Shown piece by piece: positions 9,078 to 16,633 of a stretch of DNA of 64,000 nucleotides. Positions within the stretch are counted from its first letter, which is position 1; each line of letters opens with the position of its first letter. A program made the translations under genes and the position numbers. The DNA comes from Bacteroidales bacterium UBA5197 (GTDB lineage Bacteria; Bacteroidota; Bacteroidia; Bacteroidales; Lentimicrobiaceae): positions 52,829 through 116,828 of the forward strand of contig DHVX01000064.1 of the NCBI GenBank assembly GCA_002412885.1, given 5' to 3'. Under the pieces are notes generated by a model. That model was not told where the DNA came from, did no database searches, and saw nothing but the letters and a program-made list of their open reading frames with translations.

Positions 9078-9485
9078 TTAATTGCATTTGCTGCAAAGTC
9101 CTTTAATGATCACCTCAGATGCCTGAGATTGAAACCCTTCAGGTAAGCGGTAGGGGCCGGGATGAATATTCTCAAGGCAAATCAGTTTCTGACAGTGATT
9201 GCAGAAAAAGTGAGCATGATTCAAGCGAACAGCATTGTGGTGCTGACCTTCATTAAGCGCATACTTTACCAACAGTTTATCAATTACAATCCGGTGTAAA
9301 ATTCCAGCATCCTCAAGGGTTAAAGCACTTCGATAGAAAGTTGTGCGATCATAATGACTGCCCATCAGATTGCTTATTTCATCCTCTCCCATAGGAAGCG
9401 GAGAACTTTGTAAAGCTTCAATGATTGCTACCCTTGGCGAGGTTTTTTTCAGATTGTGATTGCGGAGAATTTCTGACGCTTCCAT
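9078..9485 (-). CDS. Fur-family metal-responsive repressor (Zur/Fur-like)
   Basis: 135 residues from the ATG giving MEASEILRNHNLKKTSPR; an upstream in-frame start would place the coding region over the palindromic operator. The N-terminal winged helix has the family pattern (TSPRVAIIEAL, DRTTFYRSALTLEDAGI). The C-terminal dimerisation domain has NHAHFFCNHC and the final CSKC, the two CxxC pairs that form the structural zinc site. It heads the operon with the small His/Cys protein, the TonB receptor and two DUF4625 lipoproteins, and a perfect inverted repeat lies 32 bases upstream of its start. Zur is a reasonable guess, but Fur cannot be excluded from sequence. Confidence 0.9.
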   Translation of the reverse strand: MEASEILRNHNLKKTSPRVAIIEALQSSPLPMGEDEISNLMGSHYDRTTFYRSALTLEDAGILHRIVIDKLLVKYALNEGQHHNAVRLNHAHFFCNHCQKLICLENIHPGPYRLPEGFQSQASEVIIKGLCSKCN

Positions 9486-9516
9486 AAAAAGGGATTGAAT
9501 TGTAATAACATTGCAA

Positions 9517-9533
9517 TTGCAACATTGTTGCAA
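9517..9533. promoter_or_regulatory. putative Fur/Zur operator (perfect 8-1-8 inverted repeat)
   Basis: TTGCAACATTGTTGCAA is a perfect inverted repeat with a single-base centre, 32-48 bases upstream of the Fur-family start. A 7-1-7 or 8-1-8 AT/GC-mixed palindrome is the expected form of a Fur-superfamily box. Autoregulation of the whole operon is inferred. Confidence 0.7.
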
Positions 9534-9552
9534 ATGTAGTATATTATTTGCC

Positions 9553-9735
9553 ACCAAAGCACTAAATCGCCCAAAATCACCAATTTAATTTTATTCATTT
9601 TGTGTATCCCGAAAGCTATCGGGATGGAGTCTTGGAGACACTTCGGCATGGTTCGACAAGCTCACCAACCAAGCTCAGTGCATCGTTTTTTGACAGAAAT
9701 TTTTCGATTTTTACCGGACCATATTGAGCAAGGAT
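9553..9735. repeat. dispersed intergenic repeat, copy A (interrupted)
   Basis: This matches 54279-54408 almost base for base in several blocks: CACTAAATC-nCC-AAAATCA, ATTCATTTTGTGTATCC, CTATCGGGATGGAGTCTTGGAGA and TTTTTACCGGAC. It contains a small stem TCCCGA/TCGGGA. Copy A carries about 60 extra bases, including GGTTCGACAAGCTCA, in place of the TTTAGTGG of copy B. The remaining 264-base gap up to tetR holds only the tetR promoter. Confidence 0.75.
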
Positions 9736-9765
9736 ATCATTTCTGAAAAATAAATACAATAATAC

Positions 9766-9797
9766 TTGACAATTACTATACTATTTTCGTATTTTTG
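9766..9797 (+). promoter_or_regulatory. promoter of the TetR-export operon
   Basis: A -33 TTG at 9766-9768 and a -7 box TATTTTTG at 9790-9797, with a 21-base spacer, fit the Bacteroidota consensus TTTG-N19-21-TAnnTTTG. The ATG follows 24 bases later. The region is AT-rich with repeated TACTAT/TAGTAT half-sites that could be a TetR operator. Confidence 0.65.
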
Positions 9798-9821
9798 TAC
9801 CGTTTTAGTATCTTAATTATA

Positions 9822-10418
9822 ATGAAAGTAACAAACAAGAAACAACAGTCATTATTAGCAGCTGGCAGGGAACTTTTCTGGAAGCATGGTTTCCGCAGAA
9901 TTTCCATAGACGAAGTATGCAAAGTTGCCGGAGCAAGTAAAATGACTTTTTACCGATACTTCCCCGACAAGCTTGCTTTGGCCAAAGCTGTTTTTGACGA
10001 TGAAGTCGATAAAGGCACTTTGCAGTTCCGCGAAATAATGATTTCCGAATCTTCCGCTTCAGAAAAGCTGGAAGCCATGCTTCGCACAAAAGCCGATTCG
10101 GTAAACAACATCAGCCAGGAATTTCTGAATGATTTTTATTCCGACAAAGATTCTGATTTAAGAGCATATATTGCGCAAAAGACAGCAGATGTGTGGAATG
10201 AAATCGTCAATGATTTTAAAATGGCTCAGCAAAAAGGGGTATTCCGCAGTGATTTTAAACCCGAAATACTTCTCTATATCTCTCAGCAACTTCCGGGATT
10301 TATCAATGATCCTTACCTGGTTCAGCTTTGCGGCAGTCCTCAGGAAGTGGTTATGGAAATTGCACGTTTCTTTACTTATGGCATTGCGCCGAACGATAAA
10401 ACCACTGTTGAGAAATGA
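9822..10418 (+). CDS. TetR/AcrR-family transcriptional regulator
   Basis: 198 residues from the ATG giving MKVTNKKQQ. The N-terminal helix-turn-helix is clear (ISIDEVCKVAGASKMTFYRYFPDKLALAKAV); the C-terminal ligand domain is helical and divergent. The stop codon overlaps the start of the following outer membrane protein gene by four bases (ATGA), so it is the first gene of a six-gene operon with an ABC export system and probably represses it. The ligand is unknown. Confidence 0.93.
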   Translation: MKVTNKKQQSLLAAGRELFWKHGFRRISIDEVCKVAGASKMTFYRYFPDKLALAKAVFDDEVDKGTLQFREIMISESSASEKLEAMLRTKADSVNNISQEFLNDFYSDKDSDLRAYIAQKTADVWNEIVNDFKMAQQKGVFRSDFKPEILLYISQQLPGFINDPYLVQLCGSPQEVVMEIARFFTYGIAPNDKTTVEK

Positions 10419-11554
10419 CAAAAGCCCTGATACTTATGCTGTGTCTGTTCAACGCGGCATTGTTTGCCAAAGCTCAGAAAAGCGACACGCTGATTTTCAG
10501 CGGGCAGGCTTCGGTTTGGGCAAATTATAACTTCGATCAGGATTTTTCATTCGTCTCCGGTGCGCGATATATTCCGCAAATCAACTACCAGGCTTTTAAA
10601 GAGCGGAATCTGTTTGATGCTGAACTATCATTGAATATGAATGGTTCTGCTGCGCTCAGGCCCTTTGATTCGTTGAACGGAGATGCATCCTTAAAGCCAT
10701 ATCGCATTTGGGCTCGATATTCAGGTCCACAGTTTGAAGTGAGGGCTGGATTGCAGAAAATAAATTTCGGATCGGCCACCATGCTTCGTCCGCTGATGTG
10801 GTTCGACAAACTTGATCCTCGCGACCCGCTTCAGCTTACCGATGGCGTTTGGGGCATACTTGGCAGATACTATTTTCTGAACAATGCCAATCTCTGGCTT
10901 TGGGTTATCCTGCCTTCCGAAAATCCAAAAACATGGGAATTTGCAGGATCTGACAAAAAATATCCTGAAACAGGCGGCAGGATTCAGTTGCCGGTTCGCA
11001 AAGGTGAAATTGCTTTTTCAGGACATTGGCGTATGGCTGATACGCAGAATAACAGCCTGAATCTTCCGGAATATTCATCAATCCCTGAAACCCGGCTGGG
11101 ATTGGATGGCAAATGGGATCTGGGCATCGGACTCTGGTTTGAGGCATCGCAGACCAGTTTTTCGAAAAACCTCGGTGATTTGACGCATCAGTCAATTGTG
11201 AGTCTTGGCGTCGATTACACTTTCGGCATCGGCAACGGACTGAATCTGGTGGTTGAGCATCTGCAGGCAGCATCCGGAGAAAAGCTTTTCAGCTATTCCG
11301 CATCAATTGGCTTTACCGGTTTATCGCTCTCCTACCCACTGAGCATGAGCGACAACCTGAGCGCCATCACCTACTTTGATCTGCAAAACAAACAGAGCTA
11401 CAACTTCGTGAGTTACAAACGCCAATTGAAAAACCTTGACCTGCACATCATGGCATTCCTTAACCCGAAAAACTACCAGATGCCTTACCAGACGACAGAC
11501 AACATGATGCTTGCCGGCAAAGGACTTCAGCTTATGCTGGTTTACAATCACTGA
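10415..11554 (+). CDS. predicted outer membrane beta-barrel protein
   Basis: 379 residues with a signal peptide (MTKALILMLCLFNAALFAKAQ). The mature sequence shows alternating strands rich in aromatic residues throughout (SVWANYNFDQDF, FEVRAGLQKINFGSATML, WLWVILPSENP), as in 14-18-stranded porin-like barrels, but I do not recognise a named family. It is translationally coupled to the TetR gene and followed 32 bases later by the ABC ATPase. It could be the outer-membrane partner or acceptor of the export system. Confidence 0.8.
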   Translation: MTKALILMLCLFNAALFAKAQKSDTLIFSGQASVWANYNFDQDFSFVSGARYIPQINYQAFKERNLFDAELSLNMNGSAALRPFDSLNGDASLKPYRIWARYSGPQFEVRAGLQKINFGSATMLRPLMWFDKLDPRDPLQLTDGVWGILGRYYFLNNANLWLWVILPSENPKTWEFAGSDKKYPETGGRIQLPVRKGEIAFSGHWRMADTQNNSLNLPEYSSIPETRLGLDGKWDLGIGLWFEASQTSFSKNLGDLTHQSIVSLGVDYTFGIGNGLNLVVEHLQAASGEKLFSYSASIGFTGLSLSYPLSMSDNLSAITYFDLQNKQSYNFVSYKRQLKNLDLHIMAFLNPKNYQMPYQTTDNMMLAGKGLQLMLVYNH

Positions 11555-11586
11555 AAAACAATTTTATCACTGCAAAGAATAATACT

Positions 11587-12291
11587 ATGGAAAGCAGCAA
11601 CACCATCATCATTAAAGGACTTTACAAAAGATTCCCCGTCGGGAAAGGTGAATTTACTGCCCTGAGCGACATCAACCTGAATTTTGCTCAGGGTGAATTT
11701 ACCGGATTGATCGGGCCCAGCGGTTCGGGTAAAACCACATTGCTGAATATTCTAGGTTCGCTGGATGTTCCCTCAGCAGGAGAAGCTTTGGTGCTCGGGA
11801 ACTCTATTGGCATGCTTAGTGCAAGGGAGGCAGCCAACCTGCGCAAAGTCAGTCTGGGTTTTATTTTCCAGAGCTACAACCTGCTCGCGGTTCACACGGT
11901 TTACGAAAATGTTGAATTTCCGCTTTTGCTGCTGAAATTATCGGCAACAGAAAGGCATAAAATGGTAATGGATGCACTGGAATGGGTCGGACTAACTGAC
12001 AAGATAAAGTCAAAACCGCCTCAACTCTCCGGCGGTCAGTGTCAGCGTGTGGCAATTGCAAGGGCTATGGTAAAAAAGCCTTCGCTTGTTCTCGCTGATG
12101 AACCAACGGCCAACCTTGATGCGGCCAATTCGCATCACATCCTGAAAACCATGGAAACCCTGAACCGGGAGCTAAAAACCACCTTTGTTTTCGCCACTCA
12201 CGACGATAAGGTGATCAGTTACCTGAGAAGAAAGGTTTTTCTGCTTGATGGCAGGATTGACAAAGACGAAATTATTCACCCAAATTCCTGA
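11587..12291 (+). CDS. ABC transporter ATP-binding protein, LolD/MacB type
   Basis: 234 residues. Walker A GPSGSGKTT (43-51), Q-loop in FIFQSYNLL, signature LSGGQ (147-151), Walker B LVLADEPTANLD and the H-loop in FATHDDKV are all intact. This is the type-VII (LolD/MacB/FtsE-like) ATPase that drives mechanotransmission rather than solute import. The next two genes encode FtsX-fold permeases, so the complex is probably one ATPase dimer with a heterodimer of permeases. Start ATG follows the barrel gene by 32 bases. Confidence 0.95.
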   Translation: MESSNTIIIKGLYKRFPVGKGEFTALSDINLNFAQGEFTGLIGPSGSGKTTLLNILGSLDVPSAGEALVLGNSIGMLSAREAANLRKVSLGFIFQSYNLLAVHTVYENVEFPLLLLKLSATERHKMVMDALEWVGLTDKIKSKPPQLSGGQCQRVAIARAMVKKPSLVLADEPTANLDAANSHHILKTMETLNRELKTTFVFATHDDKVISYLRRKVFLLDGRIDKDEIIHPNS

Positions 12292-12296
12292 AAGCC

Positions 12297-13472
12297 ATGA
12301 AACTCGCGTTAAAACTGGCATACCGCAATCTTATGGGTGCAGGTCTTCGTACCTGGCTGAATGTGATAGTGCTGTCGTTCTCTTTTGTGATCATTATCTG
12401 GCTGAAAGGGGTAATGACCGGCTGGGATCATCAGGCTAAAACCGATATGACCAACTGGGAAATCGGTGGCGGACAATACTGGCAAAGCAACTATGATCCA
12501 TATGATCCGTTTACCATAACAGACAGCCACGCTCCCATTCCCGATGAACTGAAAAAACAGGAAGAAACGGGCGAAATTGTTCCCATGCTGCTTTTGCAGG
12601 GGACAATATTCCCCGAAGGCAGAATGATGCCTGTAACCATCAGAGGAGTGAGCCCGACACAAAGCTTTTTGCACCTTCCGGCAAGTAAATTAGACACCGG
12701 AGACGGAACAATATCCGCAATCATAGGAGCACAAATGGCGAAACACAGCCACTTGAAAGAAGGTGATTACGTAACCCTCAGATGGCGCGATGCGAACGGC
12801 ACATTCGATGCCACCGATGTACTGATCAGTAGTGTATTCTCAACAAATGTTCCTTCAGTTGATCTGGGTCAGATTTACATCCCGTTATCAACCTTGCAGG
12901 AATTTGCGCTACTGCCTGACGAAGCAACTATAATTACTTTGAAAAATGCCGAAGAATCAGCTACTGATTATCCCGGATGGGTTTACAAATCAAAAAAAGA
13001 TCTGACAAGGCAGGTAGATGAAATGATCAAAACCAAATCGGCAGGGCAAACTGTAATATATGCGATACTATTGCTGCTGGCTATGCTGGCCATTTTCGAC
13101 ACTCAGGTACTTTCCATTTTCCGAAGGCAGAAAGAGATAGGAACCTATGTTGCACTGGGCTACACAAAGCAGCAGGTAGTGGGATTGTTTACTGTGGAAG
13201 GAAGCATGCATGCCCTGCTGGCGGCATTGCTTTCTGCTGCTTACGGAATGCCGTTTCTGGCATGGCAGGCAAAAGTTGGATGGACCATGCCCATTGATGC
13301 CAGCGAATTTGGCATGGCAATAGCTCAGACGCTTTACCCGGTTTACAGTTTTGGCCTTGTTGTTTCAACAGTGCTGATTATTACCATCACCACCGCAATA
13401 GTCAGCTATCTGCCATCCAGAAAAATAGCAAAAATGAATCCAACCGATGCTTTAAGGGGGAAACTGCAATGA
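12297..13472 (+). CDS. FtsX-fold ABC permease (first subunit)
   Basis: 391 residues with the MacB/LolC topology: one N-terminal transmembrane helix (about 17-38), a periplasmic domain of about 200 residues, then three C-terminal helices (about 255-275, 300-325 and 350-375). The cytoplasmic loop FRRQKEIGTYVALGYTKQQV is the coupling region, and the end PSRKIAKMNPTDALRGK is typical. It starts six bases after the ATPase gene and overlaps the next permease by four bases. It likely extracts or moves a lipid or lipoprotein at the inner membrane. Confidence 0.93.
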   Translation: MKLALKLAYRNLMGAGLRTWLNVIVLSFSFVIIIWLKGVMTGWDHQAKTDMTNWEIGGGQYWQSNYDPYDPFTITDSHAPIPDELKKQEETGEIVPMLLLQGTIFPEGRMMPVTIRGVSPTQSFLHLPASKLDTGDGTISAIIGAQMAKHSHLKEGDYVTLRWRDANGTFDATDVLISSVFSTNVPSVDLGQIYIPLSTLQEFALLPDEATIITLKNAEESATDYPGWVYKSKKDLTRQVDEMIKTKSAGQTVIYAILLLLAMLAIFDTQVLSIFRRQKEIGTYVALGYTKQQVVGLFTVEGSMHALLAALLSAAYGMPFLAWQAKVGWTMPIDASEFGMAIAQTLYPVYSFGLVVSTVLIITITTAIVSYLPSRKIAKMNPTDALRGKLQ

Positions 13473-14743
13473 TAAAATTTCTGATAAAAGGGCTGCTCCG
13501 CGACAAAAGCCGAAGCCGCCTGCCAATTATAGTTGTTTCGCTGGGTGTGATGCTTACGGTTTTTATGCACGCCTACATCACAGGTTTCATGGGTGATACC
13601 TTTGAGATGAATGCAAAATTCTCAACCGGCCACGTGAAAGTAATGACCCGGGCATATGCCGAAAATTTAAGTCAGTTGCCCATTGATCTGGCATTGACCG
13701 AATCCGGGGAACTCCTCACGAACCTTAGGATCAATTATCCCGAAATGGAATGGACCCAGCGGATTCAGTTCGGAGGACTGATTGATGCACCTGACAGCAC
13801 CGGCGAAACCCGCTCGCAAGGTCCGGCCATCGGGCTGGGAATTGATCTGCTTTCAGGCAATGGCAATGAATCTGAACGGCTTAATCTGTCAGAATCATTG
13901 GTTCAGGGCAGACTTCCCGCAAAAGCAGGTGAAGCAATGCTAAGCGATGATTTTGCCAAAAAACTGAATGTAATCCCCGGCGATGATGTCACCCTTATCG
14001 GTTCAACCATGAATGGAAGCATGAGCATGTACAATTTCATTGTATCAGGAACAGTAAGGTTTGGTGTGGAAATTATGGACAGAGGCTCCATAATTGCTGA
14101 TATTGAAGATATAAGGATTGCGCTTGACATGGAAGATGCATCGGGTGAAATACTTGGCTTCGAAAAGAGTGGCTTCTACGAAAACGAAAAGGCCGAAACC
14201 ATGTCGGCTATATTCAACAGCAATACCAGCGAGGGTGACGATGAATATTCCCCTATGATGAAAAGCCTCAGTCAGCAGGGAAATATGGGACAATATGTTC
14301 AAATGTCAGAATTGTGGTCTGCTTACATTTCGTTGATTTTTATTTTTGCCATGTCGCTGGTTTTATGGAATGCCGGATTGCTCGGTGGACTGCGCCGTTA
14401 TGGTGAAGTAGGCATCAGGCTGGCAATCGGCGAAGAAAAGGGCCACATTTACAGAAGTATGATTCTAGAATCTTTTTTTATCGGTCTGGCCGGATCTGTT
14501 TTGGGGACAACCATCGGGCTTTTCTTTGCCTGGCTTGTTCAAACCTATGGAATCGACATATCAGGAATGATGAAAGGCGCTTCCATGATGATGCCATCAA
14601 CCATACGGGCAAGAATTACAACGCCTGATTTCTATATCGGATTTATTCCGGGGGTATTGTCAACTGTGTTCGGTACCATGTTATCAGGAATCGGGATTTA
14701 CAGGCGCCAGACTGCCACCTTGTTCAAAGAACTGGAAGCCTGA
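13469..14743 (+). CDS. FtsX-fold ABC permease (second subunit)
   Basis: 424 residues with the same 1+3 transmembrane topology as its upstream partner. The loop LLGGLRRYGEVGIRLAIGEEKGHIYR matches the FtsX coupling region. The periplasmic domain (about 40-280) is methionine-rich in places (IGSTMNGSMSMYNF, MMKGASMMMPS). It overlaps the first permease by an ATGA junction, which implies stoichiometric synthesis of a heterodimer as in LolCE. The substrate is not evident. Confidence 0.93.
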   Translation: MIKFLIKGLLRDKSRSRLPIIVVSLGVMLTVFMHAYITGFMGDTFEMNAKFSTGHVKVMTRAYAENLSQLPIDLALTESGELLTNLRINYPEMEWTQRIQFGGLIDAPDSTGETRSQGPAIGLGIDLLSGNGNESERLNLSESLVQGRLPAKAGEAMLSDDFAKKLNVIPGDDVTLIGSTMNGSMSMYNFIVSGTVRFGVEIMDRGSIIADIEDIRIALDMEDASGEILGFEKSGFYENEKAETMSAIFNSNTSEGDDEYSPMMKSLSQQGNMGQYVQMSELWSAYISLIFIFAMSLVLWNAGLLGGLRRYGEVGIRLAIGEEKGHIYRSMILESFFIGLAGSVLGTTIGLFFAWLVQTYGIDISGMMKGASMMMPSTIRARITTPDFYIGFIPGVLSTVFGTMLSGIGIYRRQTATLFKELEA

Positions 14744-14789
14744 GCAAACAAAAACCGAAACAAGAAAATCATCCAAACATACTACCAAA

Positions 14790-15521
14790 ATGAAAACTTC
14801 ACTGATAACTTTCCTTACATTCCTTTTCGTTCATCTGAGTGCGCAGGATGCAGCATCAATTCTCGACAAAATAGACGCAAATATGTCTTCGAAAAACCGT
14901 GTTTTCGAAAGCAGTATGACCATCCTTGGCAAAAGGGGAAGCCGCACCATCGCATCAAAAAGTTATTCCGAAGGCACAAACAGGTCGTTTACCGAATACC
15001 TGTCACCGGCTTCGGAAAAAGGCACAAAAATGCTGAAACTCGACAAACAACTTTGGATATATTCACCATCCACCGACCGTACAATACAGATTTCGGGGCA
15101 CATGCTCAGGCAATCGGTTATGGGCAGCGATTTATCCTACGAAGATATGATGGACGACCGTAAACTTACCGAAGTTTATGATGCTGTAGTTACGGGTGAA
15201 GAAATGCTTGGCGATCGCAAATCAATTGTGCTGACACTTACTGCCAAAGTTTCTGACGCAGCCTATCACACACAAAAAATGTGGGTGGATGCTGTGCGGT
15301 TTGTCCCGCTTAAACAGGAACTGTTCGCAAAAAGCGGAAAATTGTTGAAGCAAATGGAAATGAAAGATGTGATACAGGTTCAGGGGCGTTGGTTTCCAAC
15401 AACCATCATCTATAAAGACATGTTGAAGCAAGGCGATGGAACGGAATTCAAAATGACGAAAATCAGTTTCGATCAAAAAATTCCTGAGCATATTTTTTCC
15501 AAAGCTTCACTAAAGCAATAA
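14790..15521 (+). CDS. LolA-like outer membrane lipoprotein-sorting protein
   Basis: 243 residues with an N-terminal signal (MKTSLITFLTFLFVHLSAQD). The fold pattern and text (KMLKLDKQLWIYSPSTDRTIQISGHMLRQSVMGSDLSYEDMM) match the LolA-like family often annotated as outer membrane lipoprotein-sorting protein. It is a periplasmic half-barrel carrier of a hydrophobic ligand. Lying 46 bases after the two FtsX permeases, it plausibly receives the substrate they release and hands it to the outer membrane. It is distinct from the housekeeping LolA, which would normally be unlinked. Confidence 0.88.
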   Translation: MKTSLITFLTFLFVHLSAQDAASILDKIDANMSSKNRVFESSMTILGKRGSRTIASKSYSEGTNRSFTEYLSPASEKGTKMLKLDKQLWIYSPSTDRTIQISGHMLRQSVMGSDLSYEDMMDDRKLTEVYDAVVTGEEMLGDRKSIVLTLTAKVSDAAYHTQKMWVDAVRFVPLKQELFAKSGKLLKQMEMKDVIQVQGRWFPTTIIYKDMLKQGDGTEFKMTKISFDQKIPEHIFSKASLKQ

Positions 15522-15556
15522 AAGACCAAAGATCCAAACCGAATCAAAAATAAAAG

Positions 15557-16264
15557 CTATTTGATAATACTCAGATAGCGGTTTTTAATTGCCAGAAGTT
15601 TTTCAGTGGTCAGATTTTCCCGGTAAATCCTGATCATATCTTTAACGCCGTGACCTTCGAAATACCAGGCATAAGCTGCATCAAAATACAAAATAGAGGT
15701 ATCATACTTTGCCTCTTTCGTAACAGCCCGAAAGGTTTCGAAGTCGAGAAAACGGGGAATGTGAAAATAGCCATGATGAGCCTGTTCATGATCAAAGAAC
15801 AATCCATCCCCGATGTCCTTAAAGTAAAATTGTTTGCTAAGGGTTATCATGCCTTTTTCGTTGGTGAAACTTCTGATCTTTTTTCTGTATTCAATGCCTT
15901 CAGCAAGATAAAGCATCTGCAAAGCCTTGATTTTATCAAAGTTCTTAAGACCTCTGATACGAATAACCGGACAATCATGTTCAAAAAGCGCGACCCTCCC
16001 AAATGCAGCATCAAAAGAAAAACCAGCCCTTGACCTTACCTTTTCGGTCGCTCTGGTTATGATGTCAGCTGTGTAATTTCCTTCCAGAACCAAAAACAGA
16101 TACAGGGGACGATGAACACCCGGCACATCATTGTAATAACCTGAAAACGGAGCAATGGCTTCAAGCAGACAAGCATCCGGCAGGAGGTTTTCATCTTCAA
16201 GACATGACAACAGTTCCTCTTTTATCAGTCCTCCGAATTTCTCAATAACAGGTAGCTTTTCCAT
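15557..16264 (-). CDS. hypothetical protein
   Basis: 235 residues from the ATG giving MEKLPVIEKFGGLI. Soluble, with no signal peptide or transmembrane segment. Notable stretches are YYNDVPGVHRPLYLFLVLEGNYT, FEHDCPVIRIRGLKNFDKI and DHEQAHHGYFHIPRF; the last has closely spaced histidines that could bind metal. I do not recognise the family. It is convergent with the export operon (35-base gap) and divergent from tRNA-Arg, so it appears to be a single-gene unit. Confidence 0.7.
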   Translation of the reverse strand: MEKLPVIEKFGGLIKEELLSCLEDENLLPDACLLEAIAPFSGYYNDVPGVHRPLYLFLVLEGNYTADIITRATEKVRSRAGFSFDAAFGRVALFEHDCPVIRIRGLKNFDKIKALQMLYLAEGIEYRKKIRSFTNEKGMITLSKQFYFKDIGDGLFFDHEQAHHGYFHIPRFLDFETFRAVTKEAKYDTSILYFDAAYAWYFEGHGVKDMIRIYRENLTTEKLLAIKNRYLSIIK

Positions 16265-16435
16265 AATATAGTTTTTTGAAAAAATCAACTATAAATATAC
16301 GGCAGAAAGCTGCGGAAAGCAAGAAAACGAAAACGTTTATTTGGTAAACTGTGAAAACACAGCCCGCAAAAAGGAAAAATATTACAAATCTGCCGCAGGT
16401 AAGCGATTTTTAACGAAATTTGCACTCTTATTTCC

Positions 16436-16509
16436 GGCCCCTTAGCTCAGCTGAATAGAGCGTCAGATTCCGGTTCTGAAGGTCACAGGTTTGAATCCTG
16501 TAGGGGTCA
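16436..16509 (+). tRNA. tRNA-Arg (anticodon CCG)
   Basis: A complete 74-base cloverleaf: acceptor GGCCCCT/AGGGGTC, D stem GCTC/GAGC, anticodon stem TCAGA/TCTGA with loop TTCCGGT (anticodon CCG), and T stem ACAGG/CCTGT. CCA is not encoded. It reads CGG arginine codons. A hairpin terminator follows eight bases later. No integrated element is visible at its 3' end. Confidence 0.96.
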
Positions 16510-16516
16510 CTATTTG

Positions 16517-16541
16517 AAAGCCACTGAAAGGTGGCTTTTTT
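16517..16541 (+). terminator. Rho-independent terminator of tRNA-Arg
   Basis: The stem AAAGCCAC/GTGGCTTT with a short loop is followed by TTTTTTG, directly after the tRNA. Confidence 0.85.
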
Positions 16542-16633
16542 GTTTATCCGCTTTCGTCAAAATTTAATCCTGAAAAGTTCCTGTTCATCAGGTTACATTC
16601 TCTTGAAATTACCATTAACACTACAAACCATTG

